This document shows positions 18,498 to 26,826 of a stretch of DNA of 64,000 nucleotides, piece by piece. Numbering within the stretch: the stretch's first letter is position 1; every line of letters begins with the position of its first letter. The translations under genes and the position numbers were made by a program. The stretch is taken from NCBI RefSeq assembly GCF_000429845.1, contig NZ_AUCQ01000002.1, forward strand, positions 62,001 through 126,000, in the 5' to 3' direction. The notes under the pieces are model-generated. The model did not search any database. It worked only from the letters and a program-made list of their open reading frames with translations, and was not told the origin of the DNA. The DNA comes from Comamonas composti DSM 21721. Lineage in GTDB: Bacteria > Pseudomonadota > Gammaproteobacteria > Burkholderiales > Burkholderiaceae_C.

Positions 18498-18794
18498 ATG
18501 CCCTTTGTCATCGAAACCTTTGACAAGCCCGGCCACCAGGCCGTGCGCCAGGCCCACCGGCCAGCCCATTTGGAGTTTTTGCAGGCCCACAGCCACCTGC
18601 TGCTGGCCTGCGGCGCCAAGCTGCACGACGACGGCCAGGACCTGGGCGGCGGTCTGTACCTGGTGGATCTGGAGACCCGCGAGCAGGCCCAGGCCTTTAT
18701 AGAGGCCGACCCGTTCTACCAGGCCCAGCTGTTCGAAAAGATCAGCATCACGCGCTGGCGCAAGGCCTATCTGGCCGGCGAATGCTGTCTCTGA
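18498..18794 (+). CDS. YciI-like / YCII-domain protein
   Basis: A 98-residue ferredoxin-fold protein of the YCII (dimeric alpha-beta barrel) type. It begins MPFVIETFDKPG and contains RQAHRPAHLEFLQAH (the conserved RxxHRPxHLxxL with a catalytic-type His), GGGLYLVDLETREQAQAFIEADPF and a final ITRWRKAY. These small proteins resemble muconolactone isomerase in fold; several act on chlorinated or aromatic catabolites, most are uncharacterised. It is located between the cyclase-family gene and the SDR, the likely partner genes. Confidence 0.8.
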   Translation: MPFVIETFDKPGHQAVRQAHRPAHLEFLQAHSHLLLACGAKLHDDGQDLGGGLYLVDLETREQAQAFIEADPFYQAQLFEKISITRWRKAYLAGECCL

Positions 18795-18823
18795 GCCCTT
18801 TTTTGTTTGTGAAAGCCCCTGCC

Positions 18824-19546
18824 ATGACCCATCCAACTGCTCCCCGTGTACTGATCACCGGCGGCGGTGCCGGCATCGGTGCTGCCATTGCCCGGCGCTG
18901 CCGCGAAGACGGCTATGCGCCCGTCATCATCGACCGCGTGGTCGACCATGTGCCCGGCGGCATACAGGCCGATCTGAGCAATACCGAAGACACGGCCCGC
19001 GCCCTGCAAGAGGCCCTGGCCGGCGGCCCCATCACCCGCCTGGTGAACAACGTGGGCGTGGTCGTGCCCAACGACGCGGCCTCCCAGTCCCTGGGCGAGT
19101 TCGACCTGGCCATGGCGCTGAATCTGCGCTGTGCCCTGCAATGCATGCAGGCCCTGCTGCCCGGCATGAAGAAAGCCGGCTTTGGCCGCATCGTCAACAT
19201 GTCCTCGCGTGCGGCCCTGGGCAAGGATTTGCGCACGGCCTATGCAGCCAGCAAGGCCGGGCTGATCGGCATGACCCGCGTCTGGGCACTGGAGCTGGGC
19301 CAATGGGGCATCACCGCCAATGCCATAGGCCCCGGTCCCATACGCACCGAGCTGTTTGACAAAGCCAACCCGCCCGATGCGCCGCGCACCCAAAAAATCA
19401 TTGCCTCCGTGCCCGTCAAGCGCGTGGGCGAGCCCGAGGACGTGTCCCACGCCGCGGCCTACCTGCTCGATGACCGCAGCGGCTTTGTCACCGGCCAGGT
19501 GCTGTATGTCTGTGGGGGCATGACCGTCGGCGTGGCCGGCGTGTAG
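18824..19546 (+). CDS. SDR-family oxidoreductase
   Basis: Classical short-chain dehydrogenase/reductase of 240 residues from the ATG at 18824. Visible are the cofactor motif TGGGAGIG, NNVG instead of the usual NNAG, the catalytic Ser in NMSSRA and the YxxxK motif YAASK. The C-terminal GFVTGQVLYVCGGM is typical. The frame is open from 18782, but that start would overlap the YciI gene and adds a hydrophobic leader not seen in SDRs. It forms a group with the two preceding genes. The substrate is unknown. Confidence 0.85.
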   Translation: MTHPTAPRVLITGGGAGIGAAIARRCREDGYAPVIIDRVVDHVPGGIQADLSNTEDTARALQEALAGGPITRLVNNVGVVVPNDAASQSLGEFDLAMALNLRCALQCMQALLPGMKKAGFGRIVNMSSRAALGKDLRTAYAASKAGLIGMTRVWALELGQWGITANAIGPGPIRTELFDKANPPDAPRTQKIIASVPVKRVGEPEDVSHAAAYLLDDRSGFVTGQVLYVCGGMTVGVAGV

Positions 19547-19745
19547 AGCGGCAACACGGCCCTCGATACGTCGTTGCTTTGCCTTGTCGTACCTCGAAGT
19601 ACTGCCTGCGGCAAAGCGCCTCGTCTCGATCGCAAACCTACGGTTTGCTGGGCCGTCTTGCCCCTCTTTCAGCCTATTGCCCCACTTCCCCAACCACTGA
19701 CCCGCGTTTTCTCCCGTCGAGTCCCCGTCACACAAGAAGCCTTCC
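19547..19745. other. Intergenic region with small inverted repeats
   Basis: Between the SDR gene and the AtoE-type gene. GCTTTGCC (19576-19583) is complementary to GGCAAAGC (19610-19617), with a nested GTAC/GTAC pair, and GCAAACC/GGTTTGC forms a second small hairpin near 19632-19648. No coding potential is evident. A weak transcription attenuator or a degenerate intergenic repeat are both possible. Confidence 0.35.
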
Positions 19746-21083
19746 ATGTCCAAGATCACCGCCTTCTTCACGGAGCTGATGCGCAAGTATCTGCCCGACC
19801 CCTTTGTCTTCGCCATCTTGCTCACCCTGCTGACCATGGTGCTGGCCTTTGCCGTTGAAAGCCGTCCCGCCCAACTGGTGGTGCAGGATTGGGGCAAGGG
19901 TTTCTGGAGCCTGCTGGCCTTCACCACACAGATGGCCGTGATCCTGGTCATGGGCTATGTGCTGGCCGCAGCCCCCGTGGTCAACCGCTTTCTGGACAAG
20001 ATCACCAGCCATGTGCACACACCGCGCCAGGCCATCATCGTGGCCACCATCGTGGGCTGCGTGGGCAGCTATCTGAACTGGGGCTTTGGCCTGGTGATTG
20101 GCGGCATCATGGCGCGCAAGCTGGCGCTCAAAGTGAAGGGTGTGCACTACCCCCTGATCATTGCGGCGGCCTACACCGGCTTCACCATGTACAGCCTGGG
20201 TTTCTCGGCCACGATTCCGGTGCTGATCTCCACCAAGGGCCACAGCTTTGAAAGCACCATGGGGATTATTCCGCTGACGGAAACCATCTTCTCCGCACCC
20301 ATCCTGATCACCAGCCTGGTGGTGCTGATTGCCCTGCCCCTGCTCAACGCTGCCATGCACCCCAAGAAGGGCGAGAAAGTGGTGGAGCTGGACCCTGCCA
20401 CCGTGGCCAAGGAAAACCAGGGCGGCGCTGCCAGCGAGCTGCTGGGCGACGAAAAAACCCTGGCCTGGCGCCTGAACAACAGCCGCGTGCTGAGCCTGTT
20501 GATCGGCCTGTCGGGCATGGGCTATGTGGGCCTGCACTTCTTCCAGGGCGGCAACCTCGACCTGAACATGATCAACTTCTTCATCCTGTTCCTGGGTATC
20601 TTGCTGCTCAAGACCCCGATGCAGTATGTGGAAAAGGTGAATGAAGGCGTCAAAACCATTGGCGGCATCATTTTGCAGTTCCCGTTCTACGCCGGCATCA
20701 TGGCCATCATGCATGGCTCGGGTCTGGTCGAGTCCATCGCCCACATCTTCGTCAACATCTCCAACGCCGACACCCTGCCGCTGTGGGGTTTGATCAGCTC
20801 CTTTGTGATCAACTTCTTCGCCCCCTCGGGCGGTGGTCACTGGGTGCTGCAAGGCCCGTTCATGATCGATGCGGCCACCACCCTGGGTGCATCCCAGGCC
20901 CAGACCGCCATGTCGGTGATGCTGGGCAATGGCTGGAACGACCTGGTCCAGCCCTTCTGGATTCTGCCGGCTCTGGCCCTGTCCAAGCTCAAGCTCAAGG
21001 ACATCATGGGCTACACCGTGGTTTCCATGATGCTGGTCGGCGTGATCTATGCGGCCACCATGCTCATCTGGCCGCATCTGTGA
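19746..21083 (+). CDS. atoE: AtoE/TIGR00366-type short-chain fatty acid transporter
   Basis: A 445-residue inner-membrane protein with about ten to twelve hydrophobic helices. Its signatures match the short-chain fatty acid transporter family: RKYLPDPFVFAILLTLL at the N-terminus, YLNWGFGLVIGGIMA, FFILFLGILLLKTP and FFAPSGGGHWVLQGPF. In enterobacteria AtoE carries acetoacetate and short fatty acids. In this operon it may import an oxo-acid or a related pathway intermediate; that is inference. It is followed by a GC hairpin and catC. Confidence 0.88.
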   Translation: MSKITAFFTELMRKYLPDPFVFAILLTLLTMVLAFAVESRPAQLVVQDWGKGFWSLLAFTTQMAVILVMGYVLAAAPVVNRFLDKITSHVHTPRQAIIVATIVGCVGSYLNWGFGLVIGGIMARKLALKVKGVHYPLIIAAAYTGFTMYSLGFSATIPVLISTKGHSFESTMGIIPLTETIFSAPILITSLVVLIALPLLNAAMHPKKGEKVVELDPATVAKENQGGAASELLGDEKTLAWRLNNSRVLSLLIGLSGMGYVGLHFFQGGNLDLNMINFFILFLGILLLKTPMQYVEKVNEGVKTIGGIILQFPFYAGIMAIMHGSGLVESIAHIFVNISNADTLPLWGLISSFVINFFAPSGGGHWVLQGPFMIDAATTLGASQAQTAMSVMLGNGWNDLVQPFWILPALALSKLKLKDIMGYTVVSMMLVGVIYAATMLIWPHL

Positions 21084-21101
21084 CCGGCTGATCCACTTCC
21101 C

Positions 21102-21123
21102 GGCCGGGCGCCAGCGCCCGGCC
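21102..21123. terminator. GC-rich hairpin between the AtoE-type gene and catC
   Basis: GGCCGGGCGC (21102-21111) and GCGCCCGGCC (21114-21123) are perfect complements with a 2-base loop. A pyrimidine-rich, T-containing stretch follows but no clean T-run. It may attenuate or stabilise the transcript between atoE and catC rather than end it fully. Confidence 0.45.
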
Positions 21124-21173
21124 TCTGCCCTCTTCTCTCGTCTCTTTTTCCCTGTTTTTCAAGGAGCCATTCC

Positions 21174-21458
21174 ATGCTGTACATGGTCGAAATGATTGTC
21201 CGCATCCCTTCCACGCTGGACCCCGAGGTCGCAGCCAAGATCAAGCAAGAAGAAAAGGAATACTCGCAAAAGCTGCAGCGCGAAGGCAAGTGGCGCCACC
21301 TGTGGCGCGTGGTGGGCGAGTATGCCAATGTGAGCATCTTCGACGCCAAGGACAACGACGAGCTGCACACCATGCTCAGCTCGCTGCCCCTGTTCCCCTA
21401 TATGGAAATCAAGGTCACGCCGCTGGCCAACCACCCCTCTTCCATCGTTCAGGAGTAA
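21174..21458 (+). CDS. catC: Muconolactone delta-isomerase
   Basis: Converts muconolactone to beta-ketoadipate enol-lactone, the substrate of PcaD, in the catechol branch. The 94-residue protein starts MLYMVEMIVRIPSTL and includes EEKEYSQKLQREGKWRHLWRVVG, the signature of CatC, with VVGEYANVSIFDAKDNDELH and LPLFPYMEIKVTPLANHP. Length and motifs match the family exactly. catA and catB are not in the window, so its substrate must come from enzymes encoded elsewhere. A ribosome binding site AAGGAG lies just upstream. Confidence 0.95.
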   Translation: MLYMVEMIVRIPSTLDPEVAAKIKQEEKEYSQKLQREGKWRHLWRVVGEYANVSIFDAKDNDELHTMLSSLPLFPYMEIKVTPLANHPSSIVQE

Positions 21459-21562
21459 TTCCCGGAACGACCTTGCTTGCCAGGCCACAAGCCTGGCAAG
21501 CCGCTTTCGCGATCGCCATACCCTGACTGCGGCGATCGCCCCACTCGACTCAGGAGACCTCA

Positions 21563-22558
21563 ATGTTTGCAGCCCCCCGCTCTTATGCCCGCCGCCATGG
21601 CCTCAAGGTTCTCGCCGCGGCGCTGACGCTTGCCGCCACCGGAGCCGCCTCGGCGCAAAGCAACTTCCCCAGCAAGCCACTGACCATTCTCGTGCCCTTT
21701 GCGGCCGGCGGCACCACGGACATTCTGGCGCGCGTGGTAGGCCAGGCCCTGCAGCAGGAACTGGGTCAGACCGTGATCGTGGACAACAAGCCCGGCGCTG
21801 GCGGCAACATAGGCGCGCAGGCTGCGGCCCGCGCCAACGCCGACGGCTATACGCTGTTCATGGGAACCGTGGGCACGCATGCGATCAACGCCGCCCTCTA
21901 CCAAAAGCCTGGATTCGATCCCGTCAAGGACTTCGCCCCGCTGACGCGCGTAGCCACCGTGCCCAATCTGCTGGTCGCCAATCCCAACCAGCCGTTCAAG
22001 AGCGTCAAGGAAATGATTGCCTATGCCAAGGCCAATCCTGGCCAGCTCAACTACGGCTCCTCGGGCAGCGGCAGCTCCATCCACCTGTCGGGCGAGCTGT
22101 TTCGCTCCATGACGGGCCTGGACATGGTGCATGTGCCCTACAAGGGCAGCGCCCCAGCCGTGACCGACCTGCTGGGCAACCAGATCGCCGTCATGTTCGA
22201 CAACATGCCTTCGGCCATCCAGCATGTGCGCTCGGGCAAGCTGCGCCCCCTGGCCGTGACCACGGCCAGCCGCTCGCGCGAACTGCCCGACGTACCCACC
22301 GTGGCCGAAGCCGGCGTGCCCGGCTACGAGGCAACCTCGTGGTTCGGCCTCTGGACTCAGGCCAAGACACCGGCCGATGTGCAGCAAAAGCTGCATGCAG
22401 CCATTGCCAAGGTGCTCAAGGATCCGGCCGTAGTCAAGAAGATCAATGACCAGGGCGGTGATGTGGTCATCGACTCCCAGGCCGAATTCTCGGCCTACAT
22501 CAAGGCCGAGTCGGCCAAGTGGAGCAAGGTGGTCAAGGACTCGGGCGCCCAGGTCTGA
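21563..22558 (+). CDS. Bug/TctC-family extracytoplasmic solute-binding protein
   Basis: A periplasmic binding protein of the tripartite tricarboxylate transporter (Bug) family, 331 residues. A signal peptide ends near AASAQS (about residues 1-32). It is followed by the family N-terminus FPSKPLTILVPFAAGGTTDILAR, the conserved LGQTVIVDNKPGAGGNIGA, FKSVKEMIAYAKANPGQLNYGSSGSGS and VPTVAEAGVPGYEATSWFG. Betaproteobacteria carry many orphan Bug proteins without neighbouring TctAB membrane subunits; none is seen here. As the last gene after catC it may bind an aromatic-derived or carboxylic acid. The ligand is unknown. Confidence 0.93.
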   Translation: MFAAPRSYARRHGLKVLAAALTLAATGAASAQSNFPSKPLTILVPFAAGGTTDILARVVGQALQQELGQTVIVDNKPGAGGNIGAQAAARANADGYTLFMGTVGTHAINAALYQKPGFDPVKDFAPLTRVATVPNLLVANPNQPFKSVKEMIAYAKANPGQLNYGSSGSGSSIHLSGELFRSMTGLDMVHVPYKGSAPAVTDLLGNQIAVMFDNMPSAIQHVRSGKLRPLAVTTASRSRELPDVPTVAEAGVPGYEATSWFGLWTQAKTPADVQQKLHAAIAKVLKDPAVVKKINDQGGDVVIDSQAEFSAYIKAESAKWSKVVKDSGAQV

Positions 22559-22873
22559 GATCAGCCACTGAACCGGCCCCTCCCCGGGGCCGTCAGCCAG
22601 ATGCATGCCTCAACCGCCCCGATGAGGAAATGCCGGCCTGCAGCACAGGCCCAAGCCACCCTGTGCTGCAGGCTGCGCCAGGATGAACCGAAGTCAGACA
22701 TTGATACAGCATCCCAGGCACCAGGCCTTGCCCGGATACATGCAGACCCTCTGCGCGCGCGGGTCCGTCCAATTGAAACCCGAAACAGCAAGACTGCACG
22801 CCATTTCCGGACCGTTTCCAGGCTGCCAGCCCAGCCAGCCAACAATTTGGCAAACGCTCCGTAAAATAGCACC
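22559..22873. other. Intergenic region between the Bug gene and the secretion operon
   Basis: No gene is convincing here. CGGCCCC (22575-22581) and GGGGCCG (22587-22593) form a 7-bp hairpin just after the Bug stop, without a T-run, and may mark the end of the pca transcript. The remainder is unremarkable. A TAAAAT near 22862 sits too close to the next ATG to be read with confidence as a promoter. Confidence 0.4.
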
Positions 22874-23368
22874 ATGTCACATATTTTTCATCCACTCAAG
22901 CAGTTGGCAGTTCTGGTGAGCCTGGGCCTTGGCTATTTTTTAAGCTGCAATGCCCAGCCTGCCCCCAGTCCCAAAAGCCCGGCCTTTGCAAAGCCTGCCA
23001 ACACACAGAAAGTGGATGCCTTTCTTGGAACACTCACCCCGTCCACCAGTTTTCAAAAGCTGGAAAGCGGGAACGATCTCTTGCTCGAATTTCCTGCAGT
23101 GGCTGCTGCCGGGCCTGTCGAAGTCAAGATCGTGAGCACCATCCCGCGCTCTGACAGGGTATGGCTTCTGAGCCTGAGCCCCGCCCCGGACGGCCCATCG
23201 CCCCTGTTCGCGAGCGTCAGCCTGGAACCTTCAGCACTTCCCAAAGTCTCTTTGCTATTGGATCTGCAGCGCACGCAAGATCTGTTGCTCGTTGTCCGCG
23301 CCAACGGCAAATACTATGGACTGCACCGGCAAATCAAGATCGGCCAAGCTGAAACAAAGAGGAAATGA
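22874..23368 (+). CDS. Exported SoxY-like small protein preceding gspE
   Basis: A 164-residue protein with an N-terminal signal (hydrophobic core about residues 11-24, ending LSCNAQP). The mature part reads LLEFPAVAAAGPVEVKI, then STIPRSDRVWLLS, SLEPSALPKVSLLLDL, RTQDLLLVVRANGKYYGLHR and QIKIG. This ordering of strands (VPVEVxxxxP, LLxxxNP, pattern of xxRTRxxLxxxQxVxAVVRxxGKxYxxxRxVKVG) is reminiscent of the immunoglobulin-like SoxY sulphur carrier. However, the C-terminal GGCGG carrier cysteine is absent; the protein ends QAETKRK. The stop overlaps the gspE start (ATGA), so it is translationally coupled to the type II secretion operon. Function unknown; the SoxY link is a fold-level guess. 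Confidence 0.6.
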   Translation: MSHIFHPLKQLAVLVSLGLGYFLSCNAQPAPSPKSPAFAKPANTQKVDAFLGTLTPSTSFQKLESGNDLLLEFPAVAAAGPVEVKIVSTIPRSDRVWLLSLSPAPDGPSPLFASVSLEPSALPKVSLLLDLQRTQDLLLVVRANGKYYGLHRQIKIGQAETKRK

Positions 23369-25068
23369 TGGACATCGCCGCCGTACAGCGCCCCCATCCG
23401 TTCATTGAGCATCTCCAGCACCTGGGCATGGTGGACGCCGAGCGTGCGACGCAGTTGGCGGCACTCATCCACAACAAGCCCGACTCCCCTTTGGCAATTG
23501 CCTCCAGAACCGGGATGGTGGCCAGCCACGCACTGGTCGAAGCCTTGTGCAGCTACACACAATGGCCCTTGCTTCCAGCCTCAGAGCTGGGGGCGATGGA
23601 CGCCATGATCCAGGGAGCCTTTTTATCATTGCAGCTGCAGCCGACTTGGTGCCAACAGGAAAACCTGGCTCTCTGGGAAACCGATGATGAGCTGGTCTGC
23701 TGCACCTCGGATCTTCTATCGCGCTCGGCCAGCGAAATGCTGCGCATACAAGGCACGCAAAGGGGCAAGCCCGTTTCCATGCGTGTATGCCGGCAAGTCG
23801 ACCTTGACAACCTGTATGCCGAACTGGCGACGCACAAGCAGCTGGAAAGCGCCAACTCAAGCAATCTGGCTCACCTCAGGGAATTGGCCGAAGAAGGCCC
23901 TATTGTTGAGCTCGTCAACAATCTTTTAAGCCAGTCGGTTACGCGCCGAGCCTCGGATATCCATATCGAACCGGGAGAAAACGGTTTTGTGACCAGGGTT
24001 CGCGTGGATGGGGTCATGCGGGAGCTGCAGCGTTTTTCCCTCGACAAGTTTGATGCGACCATTTGTCGTATCAAGATACTTTCGCAATTGGATATTGCTG
24101 AGCGCCGCCTTCCTCAAGACGGCCGCATGACAGCCCGCATTCACGGAGAGGTCTTCGACGTCCGGGTCTCCATCCTGCCCGGCAGCAATGGTGAATCGGT
24201 GGTCATGCGCTTGCTGCGCCAGGACCGGCCCGACTACAACCTGGCCGACCTCGGCATGCTGTCCGATCATGCGCAAATGTTCCAGCGCTGGATTCAAACA
24301 CCGGATGGCATTATTCTGGTTACCGGTCCCACCGGCTCTGGCAAGACCACGACGCTCTACACAGCACTTGACCTGGGAAATGACGGATTAAAGAAAATCA
24401 TTACCGTCGAAGACCCTGTCGAATACAAGCTCGAAGGTATTACGCAAGTACAGGTCAACTCGGACATCGGGTTCACCTTTGCGACATCACTGCGCTCGAT
24501 TCTGCGCCATGACCCGGATGTCATTCTGATTGGTGAGATCCGGGACCAGGAAACCGCAGGCATCGCCGTGCAGTCGGCGCTCACCGGCCACCTTGTGTTT
24601 TCCACGTTGCACACGAATAGCGCGGCCGGGGCAGTGACCCGGCTCGCGGATATGGGAATTGAGCGATTTTTGCTGGCATCCAGTCTGCGCGGGATTATGG
24701 CCCAGCGCCTTGTTCGCAGGCTGTGCCCGCATTGCAGCAAAGAGGCAGAAAACCCGGATCAGATCAGCCTGGATCTGATCGCCAAGGCTCAGAAAAATCA
24801 AGACATCAAGGAGCCTGAAATCAGACTGCGCCATCCCGTAGGATGTGATGTGTGCCTGCATACCGGATTCTTGGGACGTATTGCCGTCTACGAGATGTTC
24901 GAAGTTGATGCCGCTCTGAGACTTGAGATATTAGAAAAAGCCAGTGAAACTGAAACCATCAAAAATCTGCGCGCCATTGGAGTTCGCTCCATGCTGCAAG
25001 ATGGCCTTTTAAAAGCTGCCCAAGGGATCACCACGGTAGAAGAAGTCATGACTTTGGGAGACCTTTAA
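23365..25068 (+). CDS. gspE: Type II secretion ATPase GspE
   Basis: Cytoplasmic hexameric ATPase that drives the pseudopilus. The 567-residue protein has a variable N-terminal domain of about 150 residues and the N2 domain IVELVNNLLSQSVTRRASDIHIEP. Walker A GPTGSGKTT lies near residue 320, with an Asp box, HDPDVILIGEIRD (Walker B) and LVFSTLHTNSA (His box). The C-terminal tetracysteine zinc element is CPHC about residue 454 and CDVC about residue 493. The start overlaps the upstream gene by 4 bases; the ATG at 23368 is an alternative. gspF follows 6 bases later. Confident; PilB-type ATPases differ in the N-terminal domain and the context here is gspFGHIJK. Confidence 0.95.
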   Translation: MMDIAAVQRPHPFIEHLQHLGMVDAERATQLAALIHNKPDSPLAIASRTGMVASHALVEALCSYTQWPLLPASELGAMDAMIQGAFLSLQLQPTWCQQENLALWETDDELVCCTSDLLSRSASEMLRIQGTQRGKPVSMRVCRQVDLDNLYAELATHKQLESANSSNLAHLRELAEEGPIVELVNNLLSQSVTRRASDIHIEPGENGFVTRVRVDGVMRELQRFSLDKFDATICRIKILSQLDIAERRLPQDGRMTARIHGEVFDVRVSILPGSNGESVVMRLLRQDRPDYNLADLGMLSDHAQMFQRWIQTPDGIILVTGPTGSGKTTTLYTALDLGNDGLKKIITVEDPVEYKLEGITQVQVNSDIGFTFATSLRSILRHDPDVILIGEIRDQETAGIAVQSALTGHLVFSTLHTNSAAGAVTRLADMGIERFLLASSLRGIMAQRLVRRLCPHCSKEAENPDQISLDLIAKAQKNQDIKEPEIRLRHPVGCDVCLHTGFLGRIAVYEMFEVDAALRLEILEKASETETIKNLRAIGVRSMLQDGLLKAAQGITTVEEVMTLGDL

Positions 25069-25074
25069 AAGCAT

Positions 25075-26313
25075 ATGCCAAAGTTCAAGTATCAGGCCAT
25101 CAATCAGAAAGGTCAGCGCAGCAATGACACCCTGGAGGCTCACGACAGAAAGGCTGCCTTGAGCGAGCTATCCAAACGTGGACTGCAGGTTTTTGATATC
25201 AAGGATATTTCAGCCGGAGCCTCACGCACAGGAAATAGTTCGGAGATTTCACTTGGTTTTCTGAACGGCAAGAAAAACCAGAAGATCAGTTCAGAAGAGA
25301 TATTGCTCTGCGTTCAAGAACTATCCACTTTGCTGAATGCTGGCATCCCCTTGGCCGATGCCGTTCTCAACATTGCCAAAGGGCATGAAAACCGGCCCTC
25401 TGGCTCGGTTCTTTCATCGGCCTATACCAGCCTGCGCTCTGGCAGCAATCTGGCGACAGCATTGCGCTCCAGCGGCCTGGCTCTGCCTGAGTATGTTCAC
25501 GAACTGGTAAGAGCCGGCGAAGAGACTGGCAAGCTCGGGGCCTCCCTGCAATCGGCAGCACAGCAGATGGAATCCGATGCAGCCTTCCGCAGAGAAACCA
25601 GGAACGCTCTGACCTATCCCATGGTATTGATTGCCAGCGGCTTGCTTGCCACCCTGGTGGTTTTCATGTTTGTGGTTCCGAAATTCGCCAATATACTCAC
25701 CAACCCAAAAGCAGAGATACCACTTTTCTCACGCTTGATACTGCAATCAGGTCTTTGGCTGGTCAATAACAAGTTTTTCGCTGCAGCAGTTTTTTCCGGA
25801 ATCATTATTTCAGTCTATTATCTATTCTCACAAAAAAGCTTCAGAGCCCAGTTGTGGGAAGCGGCAAGCGGATTTCCCATCACAAAAAACTGGATTCAGC
25901 ATGTAGAGCTTGCACGCTGGGCCAGCATGTTTTCCGTTTTATTGCAAAATCACGTCCCCATACTGGATGCCCTGCACCACTCGCTGAATTCACTCACAGG
26001 TCAGAGCTGGCGCTCTCGTGCCGAGCTCATTGCAAAAGATGTGAAGTCCGGCCACTCCCTGGCTCTTGCCATGCAGGAGCATCAATTTATTGATGCCGTG
26101 GGCCTGAACCTGATTCGTGTGGGAGAGCAGTCCGGAAAGCTTCCACAAACCACATCCTCTTTGGCGCAAATGCACAGAGTTCATGCCCAGCAAAGCATGA
26201 AGCAATTTCTCATACTTTTGGAGCCATTGACCATCCTAATGGTTTCTGTCATTTTGGGAGGGATCATGATCAGCGTCATGCTTGCCATTACCAGTTTAAC
26301 CAACGTTATTTAA
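25075..26313 (+). CDS. gspF: Type II secretion inner-membrane platform protein GspF
   Basis: Polytopic platform protein that couples GspE to pseudopilus assembly. The 412-residue product has the two repeated T2SSF domains. The first includes ELSTLLNAGIPLADAVLNIAKG and VHELVRAGEETGKLGASLQ followed by a membrane helix (LIASGLLATLVVFMFVV). The second includes RWASMFSVLLQNHVPILDALHHS and LIRVGEQSGKLPQTTSSLAQ, then a final helix ILMVSVILGGIMISVMLAI. It sits between gspE and gspG. The length is as expected for the family. Confidence 0.95.
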   Translation: MPKFKYQAINQKGQRSNDTLEAHDRKAALSELSKRGLQVFDIKDISAGASRTGNSSEISLGFLNGKKNQKISSEEILLCVQELSTLLNAGIPLADAVLNIAKGHENRPSGSVLSSAYTSLRSGSNLATALRSSGLALPEYVHELVRAGEETGKLGASLQSAAQQMESDAAFRRETRNALTYPMVLIASGLLATLVVFMFVVPKFANILTNPKAEIPLFSRLILQSGLWLVNNKFFAAAVFSGIIISVYYLFSQKSFRAQLWEAASGFPITKNWIQHVELARWASMFSVLLQNHVPILDALHHSLNSLTGQSWRSRAELIAKDVKSGHSLALAMQEHQFIDAVGLNLIRVGEQSGKLPQTTSSLAQMHRVHAQQSMKQFLILLEPLTILMVSVILGGIMISVMLAITSLTNVI

Positions 26314-26382
26314 TATTTTCATTCGTCTAGCGAACGCCATTTCATGGACACCATCCAACAATCCAAGCAAGATTTATATCCA

Positions 26383-26826
26383 ATGACCATCATCAAGAAA
26401 AATTCGTTAAAGGCCAAGAAGGGCTTTACCCTTTTGGAAATGCTAGTCGTCATGGTGATTATCGGTCTGCTAGCCGGACTTGTTGGACCACGCATCTTTG
26501 GCAAAGTGGATACCAGCAAAGTCCAGACGGCTCAAGTCCAGATCAAGATGATTGAGAGTGCCTTGCAAATCATGCGTCTTGACATTGGCACTCTTCCCGA
26601 AGGGGAAAAGGCCCTGAAATGGCTTACTCAAAAGCCTGAGGATCCGAATGTTGCGGCAGTCTGGAAGGGGCCTTACATGGACGGCCAAATACCAGCCGAC
26701 CCCTGGAACAACCCCTACCAGATAGTCTCGCCCGGCCCCAATGGAAAGCCATTTGCAGTCATGTCGTTTGGCGCAGATGGCAAGCCCGGGGGAGAGGACA
26801 TCAATGCAGACATCATGGCGAAATAA
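26383..26826 (+). CDS. gspG: Major pseudopilin GspG
   Basis: Main subunit of the type II secretion pseudopilus. From the ATG at 26383 the leader is 14 residues (MTIIKKNSLKAKKG). The prepilin peptidase site G/FTLLE follows, with Glu5, then the hydrophobic helix MLVVMVIIGLLAGLVG. The globular domain carries the GspG signature LRLDIGTLPE-like MRLDIGTLPEGEKALKWL, GPYMDGQIPADPWNNPYQ and SFGADGKPGGEDINADI with calcium-binding aspartates. An upstream ATG at 26344 would give a 27-residue leader; the shorter one is more usual. gspH overlaps its end by 23 bases. Confidence 0.94.
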   Translation: MTIIKKNSLKAKKGFTLLEMLVVMVIIGLLAGLVGPRIFGKVDTSKVQTAQVQIKMIESALQIMRLDIGTLPEGEKALKWLTQKPEDPNVAAVWKGPYMDGQIPADPWNNPYQIVSPGPNGKPFAVMSFGADGKPGGEDINADIMAK

